This document shows, one piece after another, positions 7,603 to 16,600 of a DNA stretch of 64,000 bases. The notes under the pieces were generated by a model, which saw only the letters and a program-made list of their open reading frames with translations, made no database searches and had not been told where the DNA came from. A program made the position numbers and the translations under genes. The stretch's first letter is position 1. Each line of letters opens with the position of its first letter. Origin of the DNA: JBFWVR01 sp050246635 (GTDB lineage: Bacteria > Acidobacteriota > Vicinamibacteria > Vicinamibacterales > UBA2999); the NCBI GenBank assembly GCA_050246635.1, contig JBFWVR010000001.1:558001-622000 (forward strand), read 5' to 3'.

Positions 7603-8754
7603 TCAGGCGAGGGCCTGGGTCAGGTCGTCCTTGAGGTCGTCGACGTCCTCGATGCCCACCGAGATGCGCACGAGGCCGTCGCTGATGCCGAGCGCGGCGC
7701 GCCGCTCCGGCGGCACCGACGCGTGCGTCATCACGGCCGGGTGCGAGATCAGCGTCTCGACGCCGCCGAGGCTCTCGGCCAGCGACATCAGCCGCACCTT
7801 GCCCAGCAGGCTGCGCGCCGCGTCCATCGACCCGAGCTCGAACGACATGAGGCCGCCGTAGCCGTTCATCTGCTTCGTCGCGAGCGCGTGGTGCGGGTGC
7901 GACGACAACCCGGGGTAGATCGCCTTCTTCACCTTCGGGTGGCCGGCCAGGAACTCCGCGATGGCCATGGCGTTCTGGTTCGTGCGCTCCATCCGGATCG
8001 GCAGGGTCTTCGTCCCGCGCAGGATCAGCCAGGAATCCATCGGCCCCAGGATGGCCCCCGCCGCGTTCTGCACGAAGCGCATCCACTCGACGTCATCGTC
8101 GTGCCGCAGGATGACGATCCCGCCGACGCTGTCGCTGTGCCCATTGAGGAACTTCGTCGTGCTGTGCACGACGATGTCGGCGCCGAGCTGGAGCGGGCGC
8201 TGGATGTAGGGGCTGGCGAAGGTGTTGTCGACCACCACCCGCACGCCGTGCTTGTGCGCGATCTCGCACGCCGCCGGCAGGTCGGTGACGTTGAGCATCG
8301 GGTTGGTCGGCGTCTCGAGGAACAGGTACCGGGTCTTCGGCGTGATCGCCGGCTCGATCAGCGACAGGTCGGACGTGTCGACGTAGCTGAAGTCGAGCCC
8401 GAACTTGCGGCGCACCTTCTCGAACAGGCGATAGGTGCCGCCGTAGGTGTTGTCGCTGACGAGCACGTGATCCCCGGCCTGGAGGCGGGTGAGGATCGCG
8501 TCGATGGCCGCCATGCCCGAGGCGAAGGCGAAGCCCGCCGTGCCGCCCTCGATCGCGGCCACGTTGGCCTCGAGCGCCATGCGCGTCGGGTTCTGCGTGC
8601 GGCCGTACTCGAAGCCCTTGTGCTGGCCCAGGCCCTCCTGCACGTAGGTGGAGGTCTGGTAGATCGGCACGGTGATGGCGCCGGTGGTCGGGTCGGGGAC
8701 CTGGCCGGCGTGGATGCAGACGGTATTAAAGCGGGCGGTGTCGGTCAGTTTCAT
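7603..8754 (-). CDS. metB: cystathionine gamma-synthase/gamma-lyase family PLP enzyme
   Basis: 383 residues, the usual size of Cys/Met metabolism PLP enzymes. Key signatures are YGRTQNPTR (the phosphate-binding Tyr-Arg pair from the neighbouring subunit), the AFASGMAAI helix, SDNTYGGTYRLF, VVVDNTFASPYIQRPL, and the PLP-lysine motif HSTTKFLNGHSD with Lys about 201. The family covers cystathionine gamma-synthase, beta- and gamma-lyases and O-acetylhomoserine sulfhydrylase; sequence alone does not settle which. MetB or a bifunctional synthase/lyase is most likely given the size and AESLGGVETL..HPA..TH. The start is the ATG at 8754; an in-frame ATG at 8769 is possible. Confidence 0.87.
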   Translation of the reverse strand: MKLTDTARFNTVCIHAGQVPDPTTGAITVPIYQTSTYVQEGLGQHKGFEYGRTQNPTRMALEANVAAIEGGTAGFAFASGMAAIDAILTRLQAGDHVLVSDNTYGGTYRLFEKVRRKFGLDFSYVDTSDLSLIEPAITPKTRYLFLETPTNPMLNVTDLPAACEIAHKHGVRVVVDNTFASPYIQRPLQLGADIVVHSTTKFLNGHSDSVGGIVILRHDDDVEWMRFVQNAAGAILGPMDSWLILRGTKTLPIRMERTNQNAMAIAEFLAGHPKVKKAIYPGLSSHPHHALATKQMNGYGGLMSFELGSMDAARSLLGKVRLMSLAESLGGVETLISHPAVMTHASVPPERRAALGISDGLVRISVGIEDVDDLKDDLTQALA

Positions 8755-8796
8755 GAGCCCATAAACCATACTCTGATATGATTTTGCGACGCAATC

Positions 8797-11028
8797 ATGC
8801 GCCGATCCCGGCGCCCTGCCCGCTCGATGCCTGAAGCGCCCCGCCCGCCCGCGCTGCCGCCCGGCGACGTGCCGTCGGCAGGACACGCCTTCCGGGCGTG
8901 GCTCCTCCGCACGTGGCCCGGACGACTCTGCCTCGGCGGCCTCGCCGTCAAGGCCCTCACCTGGCCGCTGGAGGGGCTGCTCGGATCCCTGCCTGGTCCG
9001 CTGAACGCCGTGGACCTGCTGGCAAGCCTGGCCCTCGTCTTCGCGACCGCCTACGGGCTGTCCCGCGTGACGATGTGGGCGCGCCGCCGGCTGCTGTGGC
9101 GTGTCCGCCGCAAGCTGATCCTCTCCTACATCTTCGTGGGGCTCGTGCCCGGCCTGCTCATCATCACGTTCTTCCTGCTGGCCGGCCTGCTGCTGTTCTT
9201 CAACGTGAGCTCGTACCTGGTGCAGTCGCGCGTGCGCACGCTGGCCGACCAGGCGACGTTCCTCGCGCAGTCCACCCTGCTCGAGTTGCAGCGCACGCCG
9301 TCGGGCGCGGGGCTCGGCGAGGCGCTCGATCGTCGTCGCGCCGGCGCCGAGGAGCGGTATCCGTTCCTCTCCATTGCCGTCGTCCCCGTCGAGGGGCTGA
9401 CGTGCCCGCCCGCGCCGGGGCAGCCCGGCCGCGCGGGCCGCGCGCTCGAGGACCGGCTGCCGATGACCGCCGGGCCCTGGGAGCACCTGCCGGCCCCGAG
9501 CGGGCTGCCGGACTGGATTGGCTGCGAGGGCTTTGCCGGGCTCATCGCGTACGACGTGGGGCGCACGGCCGGGGCCACCACCGATCCCACCCGCCTCGTC
9601 ATGCGCGCGGTGGCCGTGCCCGAGGTGGCCACGCCTGGCTGGGCGGTCGTCGTCGACCTGCCGCTCACGGTGGCCATCGAGGCGCGCCTGCGGGCCGAGA
9701 CGGGCATCCGCCTCGGCGAGGTGACGGCGCTGCCGTTCGCGGGTGGCGCGGTCACGCTGCCGGAGGGACACGCCGTCGAGGACGTGCCGCACCTGGCCGA
9801 CCAGTCGGACTCGACGTTTGCCGGGCCGCAGTGGGTGGCGTTCCTCGACTACTTCGACTGGGACAGTGGCGCCTCGTCCAACGCGACCGTGGCGATCCGC
9901 ATGAACATGTGGGAGATCTACGACCGGATCTCCACGATCTCGTCGAGCCGCCTGGGCGCGATGAACTTCGGCCAGCTGCTGCTGGCGGTGCTCGCCCTCG
10001 TCGGCGCGTTGTTCCTGATCATCCAGTTCGTGGCGCTCGTCATCGGCTTCGTGCTCGCGCGGCAGATCACCGGCGCGGTGCACGACCTCTTCACGGGGAC
10101 GCAGCACCTGCGCAACCGCGACTTCACCCACCAGATCCCGGTGCGCGCCCGCGACCAGCTCGGCGAGCTGGCCGAGTCGTTCAACCTGATGACCGAGGAG
10201 GTCACGACGCTGCTGCGCGAGGTGGAGGACAAGGGCCGCCTCGAGCAGGAGATGCTCGCCGCCCGCGAGATCCAGCAGAAGCTGCTGCCGGCCGGCCAGC
10301 TCCAGGTGCCCGGCCTGGCCGTCAACGCGTTCCTCGAGCCGGCGCGCGAGGTGGCGGGGGACTACTACGACTTCCTGCCGATCACCGACACCATGCTCGG
10401 CATCCTGATCGCGGACGTCGCGGGCAAGGGTCTCGCCGCCGGGCTCTACATGGCGCAGCTCAAGGTCATCGTGCAGTCGCTGGCGCGCGTGCACCACGAG
10501 CCGCGCGAGTTCCTCGTCGCCATCAACCGCATCATCGCCGCCAACATCGACGCGCGCAGCTTCATCACGATGTCGTACGCGGTCATCGACCTCGAGCGCC
10601 GCGAGATGACGTTCGCGCGCGCCGGGCACTGCCCGACCATCTTCGTCCCCGCCGACCAGCCGCCCGGCCTGCGCAAGGCGCAGCTCATGGCGCCGGACGG
10701 CCTCGTGCTCGGCCTCCAGATCGACGACGGCCAGATGTTCGAGGCGATGCTGCAGGAAACCACCGTGCCGCTGCACGCGGGCGACCTCATCGCCTTCTTC
10801 ACCGACGGCATCAGCGAGACCATGAACGAGGCCTTCGACTGCTTCGGGGAACAGCGGCTGGCACGCGTGATCGAGGAGTACGCGCACCTGCCGTACGAGC
10901 AGCTCCGCTCCTACATCAGCGCCGAGCTGCGCGCATTCGCCGGCCAGGCCGACCAGCACGACGACATGACGATGGTGCTGGTGAGGGTCGAGGAGGCGGG
11001 GCAGCCGCGCCTGCCGGAGGCCGTATGA
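8797..11028 (+). CDS. membrane-bound HAMP-SpoIIE (RsbU-like) PP2C phosphatase
   Basis: 743 residues. Two N-terminal membrane helices (about 70-90 and 108-132) precede a large extracytoplasmic domain (about 135-385), then a third helix (about 393-420), a HAMP linker (about 420-470), a short coiled coil, and a C-terminal SpoIIE/PP2C-type domain (about 500-743). The phosphatase metal motifs are present: EVAGDYYDF, IADVAGKGLAA, ARAGHCP, FFTDGISE, and QHDDMTMV near the end. Such proteins dephosphorylate anti-sigma-factor antagonists in partner-switching pathways in response to an outside signal; no partner gene is adjacent. ATG 8797 and ATG 8827 are both possible starts. It is followed closely by rnc. 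Confidence 0.9.
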   Translation: MRRSRRPARSMPEAPRPPALPPGDVPSAGHAFRAWLLRTWPGRLCLGGLAVKALTWPLEGLLGSLPGPLNAVDLLASLALVFATAYGLSRVTMWARRRLLWRVRRKLILSYIFVGLVPGLLIITFFLLAGLLLFFNVSSYLVQSRVRTLADQATFLAQSTLLELQRTPSGAGLGEALDRRRAGAEERYPFLSIAVVPVEGLTCPPAPGQPGRAGRALEDRLPMTAGPWEHLPAPSGLPDWIGCEGFAGLIAYDVGRTAGATTDPTRLVMRAVAVPEVATPGWAVVVDLPLTVAIEARLRAETGIRLGEVTALPFAGGAVTLPEGHAVEDVPHLADQSDSTFAGPQWVAFLDYFDWDSGASSNATVAIRMNMWEIYDRISTISSSRLGAMNFGQLLLAVLALVGALFLIIQFVALVIGFVLARQITGAVHDLFTGTQHLRNRDFTHQIPVRARDQLGELAESFNLMTEEVTTLLREVEDKGRLEQEMLAAREIQQKLLPAGQLQVPGLAVNAFLEPAREVAGDYYDFLPITDTMLGILIADVAGKGLAAGLYMAQLKVIVQSLARVHHEPREFLVAINRIIAANIDARSFITMSYAVIDLERREMTFARAGHCPTIFVPADQPPGLRKAQLMAPDGLVLGLQIDDGQMFEAMLQETTVPLHAGDLIAFFTDGISETMNEAFDCFGEQRLARVIEEYAHLPYEQLRSYISAELRAFAGQADQHDDMTMVLVRVEEAGQPRLPEAV

Positions 11029-11050
11029 CGGCGGAAGGGACGGGCCGGTG

Positions 11051-12001
11051 ATGGGCGAGCTGAGCGTGGTGTTCCGCACCCGTTCCGACATCGAGGCCAG
11101 CATCGTGCAGGCCCTGCTCGACAGTCGTGGCATCGAGTCCGTCCGCACGTCCGCACCCGTCGGGGTGTTCCCGTTCTCGGTCAACCCGATGGGGGAAACC
11201 CAGGTGTCGGTGCGTGCGGACGAGGCCGAGGAAGCCGCCCGCGTGATCGAGAGCCACCGCGAGCGGGTCGGCACGGGCCTGGTCGTCCCGCTGCCGCAGC
11301 AGTTCGACGCCATCGAGCAACGCCTCGGGTACCGGTTCCGCGATCGTGGGCTGCTGGAGCACTCGCTCACGCACCGCTCGAAGGCTCACGAGGACCCGAG
11401 CGGCGGCGTCATCGACAACGAGTCGCTCGAGTTCCTCGGCGACGCGGTGCTCGGGCTCGTCATCGCGGAGGCGCTGTTCCGGCGCTTCCCGGACTTCAGC
11501 GAAGGGCAGAAGTCGAAGATCAAGGCGGCGCTCGTCTCGACGGCGTCCCTCGCCGAGCTCGCGGAGCGCCTGGACCTCGGGGCGCACATGATCCTGGGCC
11601 GGGGCGAGGACAAGACGGGCGGCCGGCAGAAGCCGGCGCTGCTGGCCGATACGTGCGAGGCGGTGATTGCCGGCCTGTACCTCGACGGTGGCCTCGAGGC
11701 GGCGCGGCAGTTCATCCTGCGGGAGCTGGGTGGCGCGATCGAGGAGGCGGCCCATCCTGGGTACTTCGGCCGCGACCACAAGTCACGGTTGCAGGAGCGG
11801 CTCCAGGCGCTCGGCCGGGGCCTGCCGTCCTACCGGGTGGCGGCGGAAGTGGGCCCGGACCACCGCAAGCTCTTCCACGTCCAGGTCACCGTCGGCGCCG
11901 CGGTCCTGGCCGAGGGCACCGGGCGCACGAAGAAGGACGCCGAGCAGGAAGCCGCCAAACGGGCGATTGATTCGCTGCCGCCTCCCGGCGGCAGCGCATA
12001 G
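11051..12001 (+). CDS. rnc: ribonuclease III with N-terminal DUF2007-like domain
   Basis: 316 residues, longer than the usual 220-250 for RNase III because of an extra N-terminal 75 residues. These read LSVVFRTRSDIEASIVQALLDSRGI..V..S and end in V-x-V-x-A-DEAEEAARVI, the pattern of DUF2007 (putative signal-transducing) domains. The RNase III domain follows from about residue 83: LGYRFRDRGLLEHSLTHRS, then the signature NESLEFLGDAVLG with the metal-binding Glu and Asp, and a second acidic site near DTCEAVIAGLYLDGG. A dsRNA-binding domain (about 230-310) ends in GTGRTKKDAEQEAAKRA. It processes rRNA and other double-stranded RNA. It sits 22 bp after the phosphatase gene; a GTG at 11048 is an alternative start. 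Confidence 0.93.
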   Translation: MGELSVVFRTRSDIEASIVQALLDSRGIESVRTSAPVGVFPFSVNPMGETQVSVRADEAEEAARVIESHRERVGTGLVVPLPQQFDAIEQRLGYRFRDRGLLEHSLTHRSKAHEDPSGGVIDNESLEFLGDAVLGLVIAEALFRRFPDFSEGQKSKIKAALVSTASLAELAERLDLGAHMILGRGEDKTGGRQKPALLADTCEAVIAGLYLDGGLEAARQFILRELGGAIEEAAHPGYFGRDHKSRLQERLQALGRGLPSYRVAAEVGPDHRKLFHVQVTVGAAVLAEGTGRTKKDAEQEAAKRAIDSLPPPGGSA

Positions 12002-12004
12002 GGG

Positions 12005-12119
12005 AAGAGCGAATCAAGAATTGCGAATCAGGAAAGGAATTGCGAATGAGGAATTCCGCAATTCCCCGATTCCGCATTCCTTTCTTGATTTCGTCATTCT
12101 CGATTCTGCATTCCCGTCA
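12005..12119. repeat. long hairpin of GAATCAAG/GGAATTGCG repeats between convergent genes
   Basis: The left half carries units such as GAATCAAGAATTGCG and AAGGAATTGCGAATGAGGAATT. The right half is largely its reverse complement (AATTCCCCGATTCCGCATTCCTTTCTTGAT), giving a near-perfect stem of about 30 bp. It fills the space between rnc and the ATPase gene, and the ATPase stop codon lies in its last bases. A close relative is at 48363-48465. Confidence 0.75.
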
Positions 12120-13253
12120 ATCGATCTCTATGATCCCCCACCCCGCCTTGCGTTCGCCGATGGTGGCGCCGGCCAGCGCCAGCGGCTCGTCCACGACGTG
12201 CGGCAGGCGGGCGACGGCGTAGGTCTGCACCTCGCGGGCGACCTCGTCCACGCCGGGCGGCACCGGGCGGCAGTGCAGGCGGACCCAGAGGCGCATCAGC
12301 GGATCGCTGAAGGTGTAGCGCTTCTGGCGCGCGACCACCAGGTCGACGTCCTCGAGCCACGAGAGATAGTCCTTCGTGGACCCCGGCGTGCGGTGCAGGC
12401 GGTTGGCAATCTCGGTGAGCGTCAGCGGTTCCTCGTCCGCCAGGATTTCCAGGATGGCCTTGAGCGCGCCGTAGCCGCGCGCGCGGTGCAGCCGGAGCTC
12501 GTAGCGGTAGCCACACCAGGTCGTGAGCGCGCCGTCGGTCGTGAGCAGGGCGGTGAGCGCGGAGATCGGGTCGCCGCCCTGGCCGTTCATGGTCGCGACG
12601 GCGTCGCCGAGCGCGCGGACGTAGGCCGCGCGCCCGTCGGCGAGCGCCTGGATCGTGCGGCTCAGGAAGTCGCGGTCGGCGGCGTCGCCCATCGGGGGCA
12701 ACATGCCGGCGACGTCGGCGGCCTCGAGCGGGGGCAGGTGGATGACCTCGAAACGCGCGGAGCTGTCACGGAGCAGCCGGTGCATGCGCGTCTGGTACCG
12801 CGAGGTCAGCACGAAGCGGTTGCCGGCCGCCGCCAGCGTCTCGACGAGCTCACGCAGGACGTGGCGCAGCCCGGGGAAACTCTCGAACGTCCGGAGCTCG
12901 AGCACCTCGTCCAGGAGGAAGGTCGCGGGCAGGCCGCCGGGGTGGCGGGCCGCCGCCAGGTAGGCGAGCAGCCGGTCGAAGGCGTCCCGCGCGGAAGCCG
13001 CGGGCGTCGCGGCGGCGTCCACGGCCCGGAACGGGCCCGACTCCTCGACGGCCCGCAGGAAGCGCTCGGGCGTGCTGGCGGCCCGTTCGACGTCGATGTA
13101 CTGGCAGCGATCGCGGCCCAGGTGGTCGGCCAGGGCGTGGAGCAGCGTGGTGCGGCCGCTGCCGCAGCCGCCGATGACCACGGGAATGCGGGCTGGCGTG
13201 GCGTCGAGCGCGGCCAGCACCCGCCGCTCGAGGCCCGTGTGTGGCGCCATCAT
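12117..13253 (-). CDS. AAA-type ATPase with winged-helix C-terminus, coupled to hutU
   Basis: 378 residues. The N-terminal P-loop is GGCGSGRTT (about residues 28-36), and a Walker B-like strand ATFLLDEVLE lies near 125. The segment FVLTSRYQTRM resembles sensor 1. The C-terminal third has a helix-turn-helix/winged-helix pattern (LTLTEIANRLHRTPGSTKDYLSWLEDVDLV), like Orc1/Cdc6-type or archaeal-type ATPases. Its ATG overlaps the hutU stop by 4 bp (ATGA at 13250-13253), so the two are translated together. Function unknown; a regulatory or DNA-binding role is inferred from the fold. The last three residues and stop (E-I-D-stop) come from the adjoining repeat. Confidence 0.75.
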   Translation of the reverse strand: MMAPHTGLERRVLAALDATPARIPVVIGGCGSGRTTLLHALADHLGRDRCQYIDVERAASTPERFLRAVEESGPFRAVDAAATPAASARDAFDRLLAYLAAARHPGGLPATFLLDEVLELRTFESFPGLRHVLRELVETLAAAGNRFVLTSRYQTRMHRLLRDSSARFEVIHLPPLEAADVAGMLPPMGDAADRDFLSRTIQALADGRAAYVRALGDAVATMNGQGGDPISALTALLTTDGALTTWCGYRYELRLHRARGYGALKAILEILADEEPLTLTEIANRLHRTPGSTKDYLSWLEDVDLVVARQKRYTFSDPLMRLWVRLHCRPVPPGVDEVAREVQTYAVARLPHVVDEPLALAGATIGERKAGWGIIEID

Positions 13254-14917
13254 CGCCCCGTCTCCGCCATGGGAATTCGCACGCCACGCTCCCGCGCGGC
13301 TTCGAGGGCTTCGGGATAGCCCGCGTCGGCGTGCCGCGCGACGCCGATGCCTGGATCGCACGTCAGCACGCGCGTGAGCCGCTCGCCGGCCTCCCGCGTG
13401 CCATCCGCCACGATCACCATGCCTGCGTGGATCGAATAGCCGATGCCCACGCCCCCGCCGTGATGTACCGAGACCCACGTCGCGCCGGCCGAGGCGTTCA
13501 GCAGCGCGTTCAGGATCGGCCAGTCGGCGATCGCGTCGCTGCCGTCGCGCATGCCCTCGGTCTCGCGGTTCGGCGACGCGACCGATCCCGTGTCCAGGTG
13601 ATCCCGCCCGATCACGATCGGCGCCTTCACGCGACCGGTGCGGACGAGCTCGTTGATCTTGAGGCCGAAGCGCGCGCGGTCGCCGTAGCCGAGCCAGAAG
13701 ATGCGGGCGGGCAGGCCCTGGAAGGCCACGCGCTCGCCCGCCAGCCGGATCCAGCGGCAGAGCGCCTCGTCGTCGGCGAACATCTCGAGCGCGGCGCGGT
13801 CCGTCTCGCGGATGTCCTCGGGATCCCCGGAGAGCGCCGCCCAGCGGAACGGCCCCTTGCCCTCGCAGAAGAGGGGACGGATGTACTCCGGCACGAACCC
13901 GGGGATGTCGAATGCGCGGGCGACGCCGGCCTTCACGGCCTGGGCGCGGATGTTGTTCCCGTAGTCGAACGTGACGGCGCCGCGATCCCGGAGCGTGAGC
14001 ATCGCCGCGACATGGCGTCCCATGGACGCGAGGGCCCGCCGCTCGTACTCGGCCGGGTCCGCGCCGCGCAGCGCGGCCGCCTCGGCCAGCGTCAGGCCGT
14101 CGGGCACGTACCCGTGCAGGGCATCGTGCGCGGAGGTCTGGTCGGTCACCACGTCCGGCGTGACACCCCGGGCGACCAGCGCCGGCAGCACCTCGGCGGC
14201 GTTGCCGTGGAGCGCAATCGATCGGGCCACGCGCCCACGGGTCCACTCGGCCACCTTCGCGAGCGCGGCGTCGAGGTCGTCGGTGGCCTCGTCCAGGTAA
14301 CGCGTCTGGAGCCGCCGCTCGATGCGCGCCCGATCGACTTCGACGACGAGCGCGACACCTTCGTTCATCGTGACCGCCAGCGGCTGGGCGCCACCCATGC
14401 CGCCGAGGCCGGCGGTGACGGTGAGGGTGCCGGCGAGGGTGCCGCCGAAGCGGCGCCGGGCCACTTCCGCCAGCGTCTCGTACGTGCCCTGCAGGATGCC
14501 CTGCGTGCCGATGTAGATCCAGCTGCCGGCCGTCATCTGGCCGTACATCGTCAGGCCGCGATCCTCGAGATCGCGGAACGTGGCCCAGTCGGCCCAGCGT
14601 GGCACGAGGTTGCTGTTGGCGATCAGCACACGCGGCGCCCCGGCGTGCGTCCGGAAGACACCGACCGGCTTGCCCGACTGCACGATGAGCGTCTCGTCGC
14701 CCTCGAGCCCGCGCAGCGCCTCGACGATCGCGTCGAACGCGGCCCAGCTGCGCGCGGCGCGGCCCGTCCCGCCGTACACGACGAGATCCTCGGGCCGCTC
14801 GGCGACCTCGGGATCGAGGTTGTTCATCAGCATGCGGAGCGCCGCTTCCTGCAACCATCCCTTGCACGTCAGCGACGTGCCGCGAGGAGCGCGGATGATG
14901 CGGGCGGCGGTAGTCAT
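13250..14917 (-). CDS. hutU: urocanate hydratase (urocanase) with Cys-to-Phe change in active-site motif
   Basis: 555 residues, full family length. It converts urocanate to imidazolone propionate, step two of histidine breakdown, using tightly bound NAD. Conserved blocks are all present: YGGTGRAAR near the start, GLGGMGGAQPLAVTMN, DQTSAHDALHGYVP, DYGNNIR, GRDHLD.GSVASPNRET, and VSVHHGGGVGIGYSIHAG. The family signature FQGLPxRICW reads FQGLPARIFW here: residue 407 is Phe (codon TTC at 13697-13699) where the catalytically important Cys normally lies. It is 92 bp downstream of hutH and overlaps the ATPase gene by 4 bp, forming a hutH-hutU-ATPase unit. Confidence 0.93.
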   Translation of the reverse strand: MTTAARIIRAPRGTSLTCKGWLQEAALRMLMNNLDPEVAERPEDLVVYGGTGRAARSWAAFDAIVEALRGLEGDETLIVQSGKPVGVFRTHAGAPRVLIANSNLVPRWADWATFRDLEDRGLTMYGQMTAGSWIYIGTQGILQGTYETLAEVARRRFGGTLAGTLTVTAGLGGMGGAQPLAVTMNEGVALVVEVDRARIERRLQTRYLDEATDDLDAALAKVAEWTRGRVARSIALHGNAAEVLPALVARGVTPDVVTDQTSAHDALHGYVPDGLTLAEAAALRGADPAEYERRALASMGRHVAAMLTLRDRGAVTFDYGNNIRAQAVKAGVARAFDIPGFVPEYIRPLFCEGKGPFRWAALSGDPEDIRETDRAALEMFADDEALCRWIRLAGERVAFQGLPARIFWLGYGDRARFGLKINELVRTGRVKAPIVIGRDHLDTGSVASPNRETEGMRDGSDAIADWPILNALLNASAGATWVSVHHGGGVGIGYSIHAGMVIVADGTREAGERLTRVLTCDPGIGVARHADAGYPEALEAARERGVRIPMAETGR

Positions 14918-14973
14918 GGGCGGGTCGGCGACGAGCGGCGGGCCGTTCGCGAAAGATCAGAAACTAAGCACCG

Positions 14974-15012
14974 CGCTCCACGATGTCAAATCGAAAATGC
15001 AATCTGAAATCA
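14974..15012. repeat. short AATCTGAAATC-type repeat at 3' end of hutH
   Basis: Words such as CAAATCGAAAATGCAATCTGAAATCAG belong to the same ATTGCAGATT family as 22788-23000. The hutH stop codon (TCA at 15010-15012, TGA on the minus strand) is the first part of this repeat. Confidence 0.45.
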
Positions 15013-16524
15013 GTTGACAACGATCGTCGATGCGTACTCGAGACTGCCCTCGGCAATGAGTGTCGCGATTCGATCCAGATCAGGTGCCGGCGGCCGGTCG
15101 TCCCCCAGCGTGGGCACCTGTGTGCGGACGCGCGCATGCACGCCGCGCAGGGGCGCGGAGGTCGTCAGCGGCGCCAGCAAGTCGAGCGCCTGGCATCCAC
15201 AGAGCACTTCGACCGCCAGCACGAGTCTCGCGATGTGCAAAGCGCGTTCCGCCTTGAGCGCCGCGGCCATGCTCATGCTCACGTGATCTTCCTTGTTCGC
15301 CGATGTCGGGATCGTGTCCACACTGGCCGGATGGGCGAGTGTCTTGATCTCGGACGTCAGCGCCGCCGCCGTCACCTGCGCGAGCATCAGGCCCGACTGC
15401 AGGCCGCCGTGCCGGGTCAGGAACGCCGGGAGTCCACTCAGGGCCGGGTTCACGAGCCGCTCCGACCGGCGCTCGCTGATCGTACAGAACTGGGACAGTG
15501 CGATGACGAGAAGGTCGGCCGCAATCCCGATCGGCGCGCCGTGGAAGTTGCCCCCCGACACCATCTCGCCGCTGTCCGCGAACACCATCGGGTTGTCGGT
15601 CGCGGCGTTCATCTCCACGTCGATCGTTTGACGGACGAACCGGAAGGCGTCCCGCGCCGCGCCGTGGACCTGGGGCGCACACCGCATGCAGTAGGCGTCC
15701 TGCACGCGACCACAATTGGCATGCGACGCGTTGATGGGGCTCTCCGCCAGCAGGCGCAACAGGTTCGCCGCCGAGGTCTGCTGGCCGGCGAACGGACGGG
15801 CGGCATGGATCCGCGGATCGAACGGGCGCATCGAACCCCGCAACGCGTCGATGGTGAGGGCGGCGGTCACGTCGGCCGCGCGCGCGAGGCGCTCGGCGCC
15901 TGCGAGCGCCAGCGCCAGGACGGCGGTGGACACCTGCGTGCCATTGATCAAGGCCAGCCCTTCCTTGGCCTCGAGCGTCACCGGCGTGAGACCGGCGGCG
16001 ACCAGCGCCTCCGCGGCGGGCCGGGTCGCCGTTCCGTCCCACGTCTCGCCCTCGCCGATGAGGGTGAGGGCGATGTGCGCGAGGGGCGCGAGGTCGCCAC
16101 TGGCGCCCACCGATCCGCGGCTCGGGACGCGCGGGTGCACCCGCCGGTTCAGCAGCGCGAGCAACGCCTCCAGTGTCTCCACCCGGATGCCCGAGTAGCC
16201 CTTGGCCAGGACGTTCGCGCGCAGCGCCATGGCCGCGCGCACGGCGCGGACGGGGAGGGGCTGATCGACCCCCGCGGCGTGGCTGCGCACCAGGTTCACC
16301 TGGAGGGCCGCCAGGTCGGGGCGCTCGATGCGGGTCTCGGCGAAGTTGCCGAACCCTGTGTTCACCCCGTAGACGGCCGTGTCGCCGGCCGCCGCGCGGT
16401 CCACCACCGCCCGCGATGCCTGCACGCGGGCGCGGGCGGTGTCGGCCAGTCCCACCTCGGCGCCCTCGTCCGCGATGGCGAGGAGGGCGTCGAGCGACAG
16501 ATGATCCCCGTCGAGACGAATCAT
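15010..16524 (-). CDS. hutH: histidine ammonia-lyase
   Basis: 504 residues, the normal length. It deaminates L-histidine to trans-urocanate. The tripeptide that cyclises into the MIO electrophile is Ala141-Ser142-Gly143 within GSVGASGDLAPLAH. Other conserved parts are YGVNTGFG near the N-terminus, NGTQ, and the EMNAATDNP segment. I choose the ATG at 16524, which gives the family-typical start MIRLDGD; the open frame extends upstream to 16563. A TATCCT box is 8 nt upstream, suggesting a leaderless transcript. It is divergent from purA and heads the hutH-hutU-ATPase unit. Confidence 0.95.
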   Translation of the reverse strand: MIRLDGDHLSLDALLAIADEGAEVGLADTARARVQASRAVVDRAAAGDTAVYGVNTGFGNFAETRIERPDLAALQVNLVRSHAAGVDQPLPVRAVRAAMALRANVLAKGYSGIRVETLEALLALLNRRVHPRVPSRGSVGASGDLAPLAHIALTLIGEGETWDGTATRPAAEALVAAGLTPVTLEAKEGLALINGTQVSTAVLALALAGAERLARAADVTAALTIDALRGSMRPFDPRIHAARPFAGQQTSAANLLRLLAESPINASHANCGRVQDAYCMRCAPQVHGAARDAFRFVRQTIDVEMNAATDNPMVFADSGEMVSGGNFHGAPIGIAADLLVIALSQFCTISERRSERLVNPALSGLPAFLTRHGGLQSGLMLAQVTAAALTSEIKTLAHPASVDTIPTSANKEDHVSMSMAAALKAERALHIARLVLAVEVLCGCQALDLLAPLTTSAPLRGVHARVRTQVPTLGDDRPPAPDLDRIATLIAEGSLEYASTIVVN

Positions 16525-16532
16525 GACCGGTA

Positions 16533-16538
16533 AGGATA
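16533..16538 (-). promoter_or_regulatory. -10 box of hutH, leaderless type
   Basis: Minus-strand TATCCT with 8 nt to the ATG at 16524; no Shine-Dalgarno is present. Confidence 0.4.
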
Positions 16539-16586
16539 CATCCTCGTCGTGCGGGTGCGACACGCCCCGGCGCCCGGCCGATCAGG

Positions 16587-16592
16587 TATGCT
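16587..16592 (+). promoter_or_regulatory. -10 box of purA, leaderless type
   Basis: TATGCT followed by 8 nt and the purA ATG at 16601. The AGAGG before the start is too close (2 nt) to be an efficient Shine-Dalgarno. Confidence 0.4.
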
Positions 16593-16600
16593 CAGAGGCG

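Noticed and set aside
8755..11370. Long minus-strand extension of the cystathionine enzyme frame through the phosphatase gene
   Set aside because: The enzyme family starts at about 8754. The upstream part is low-complexity antisense of the phosphatase.
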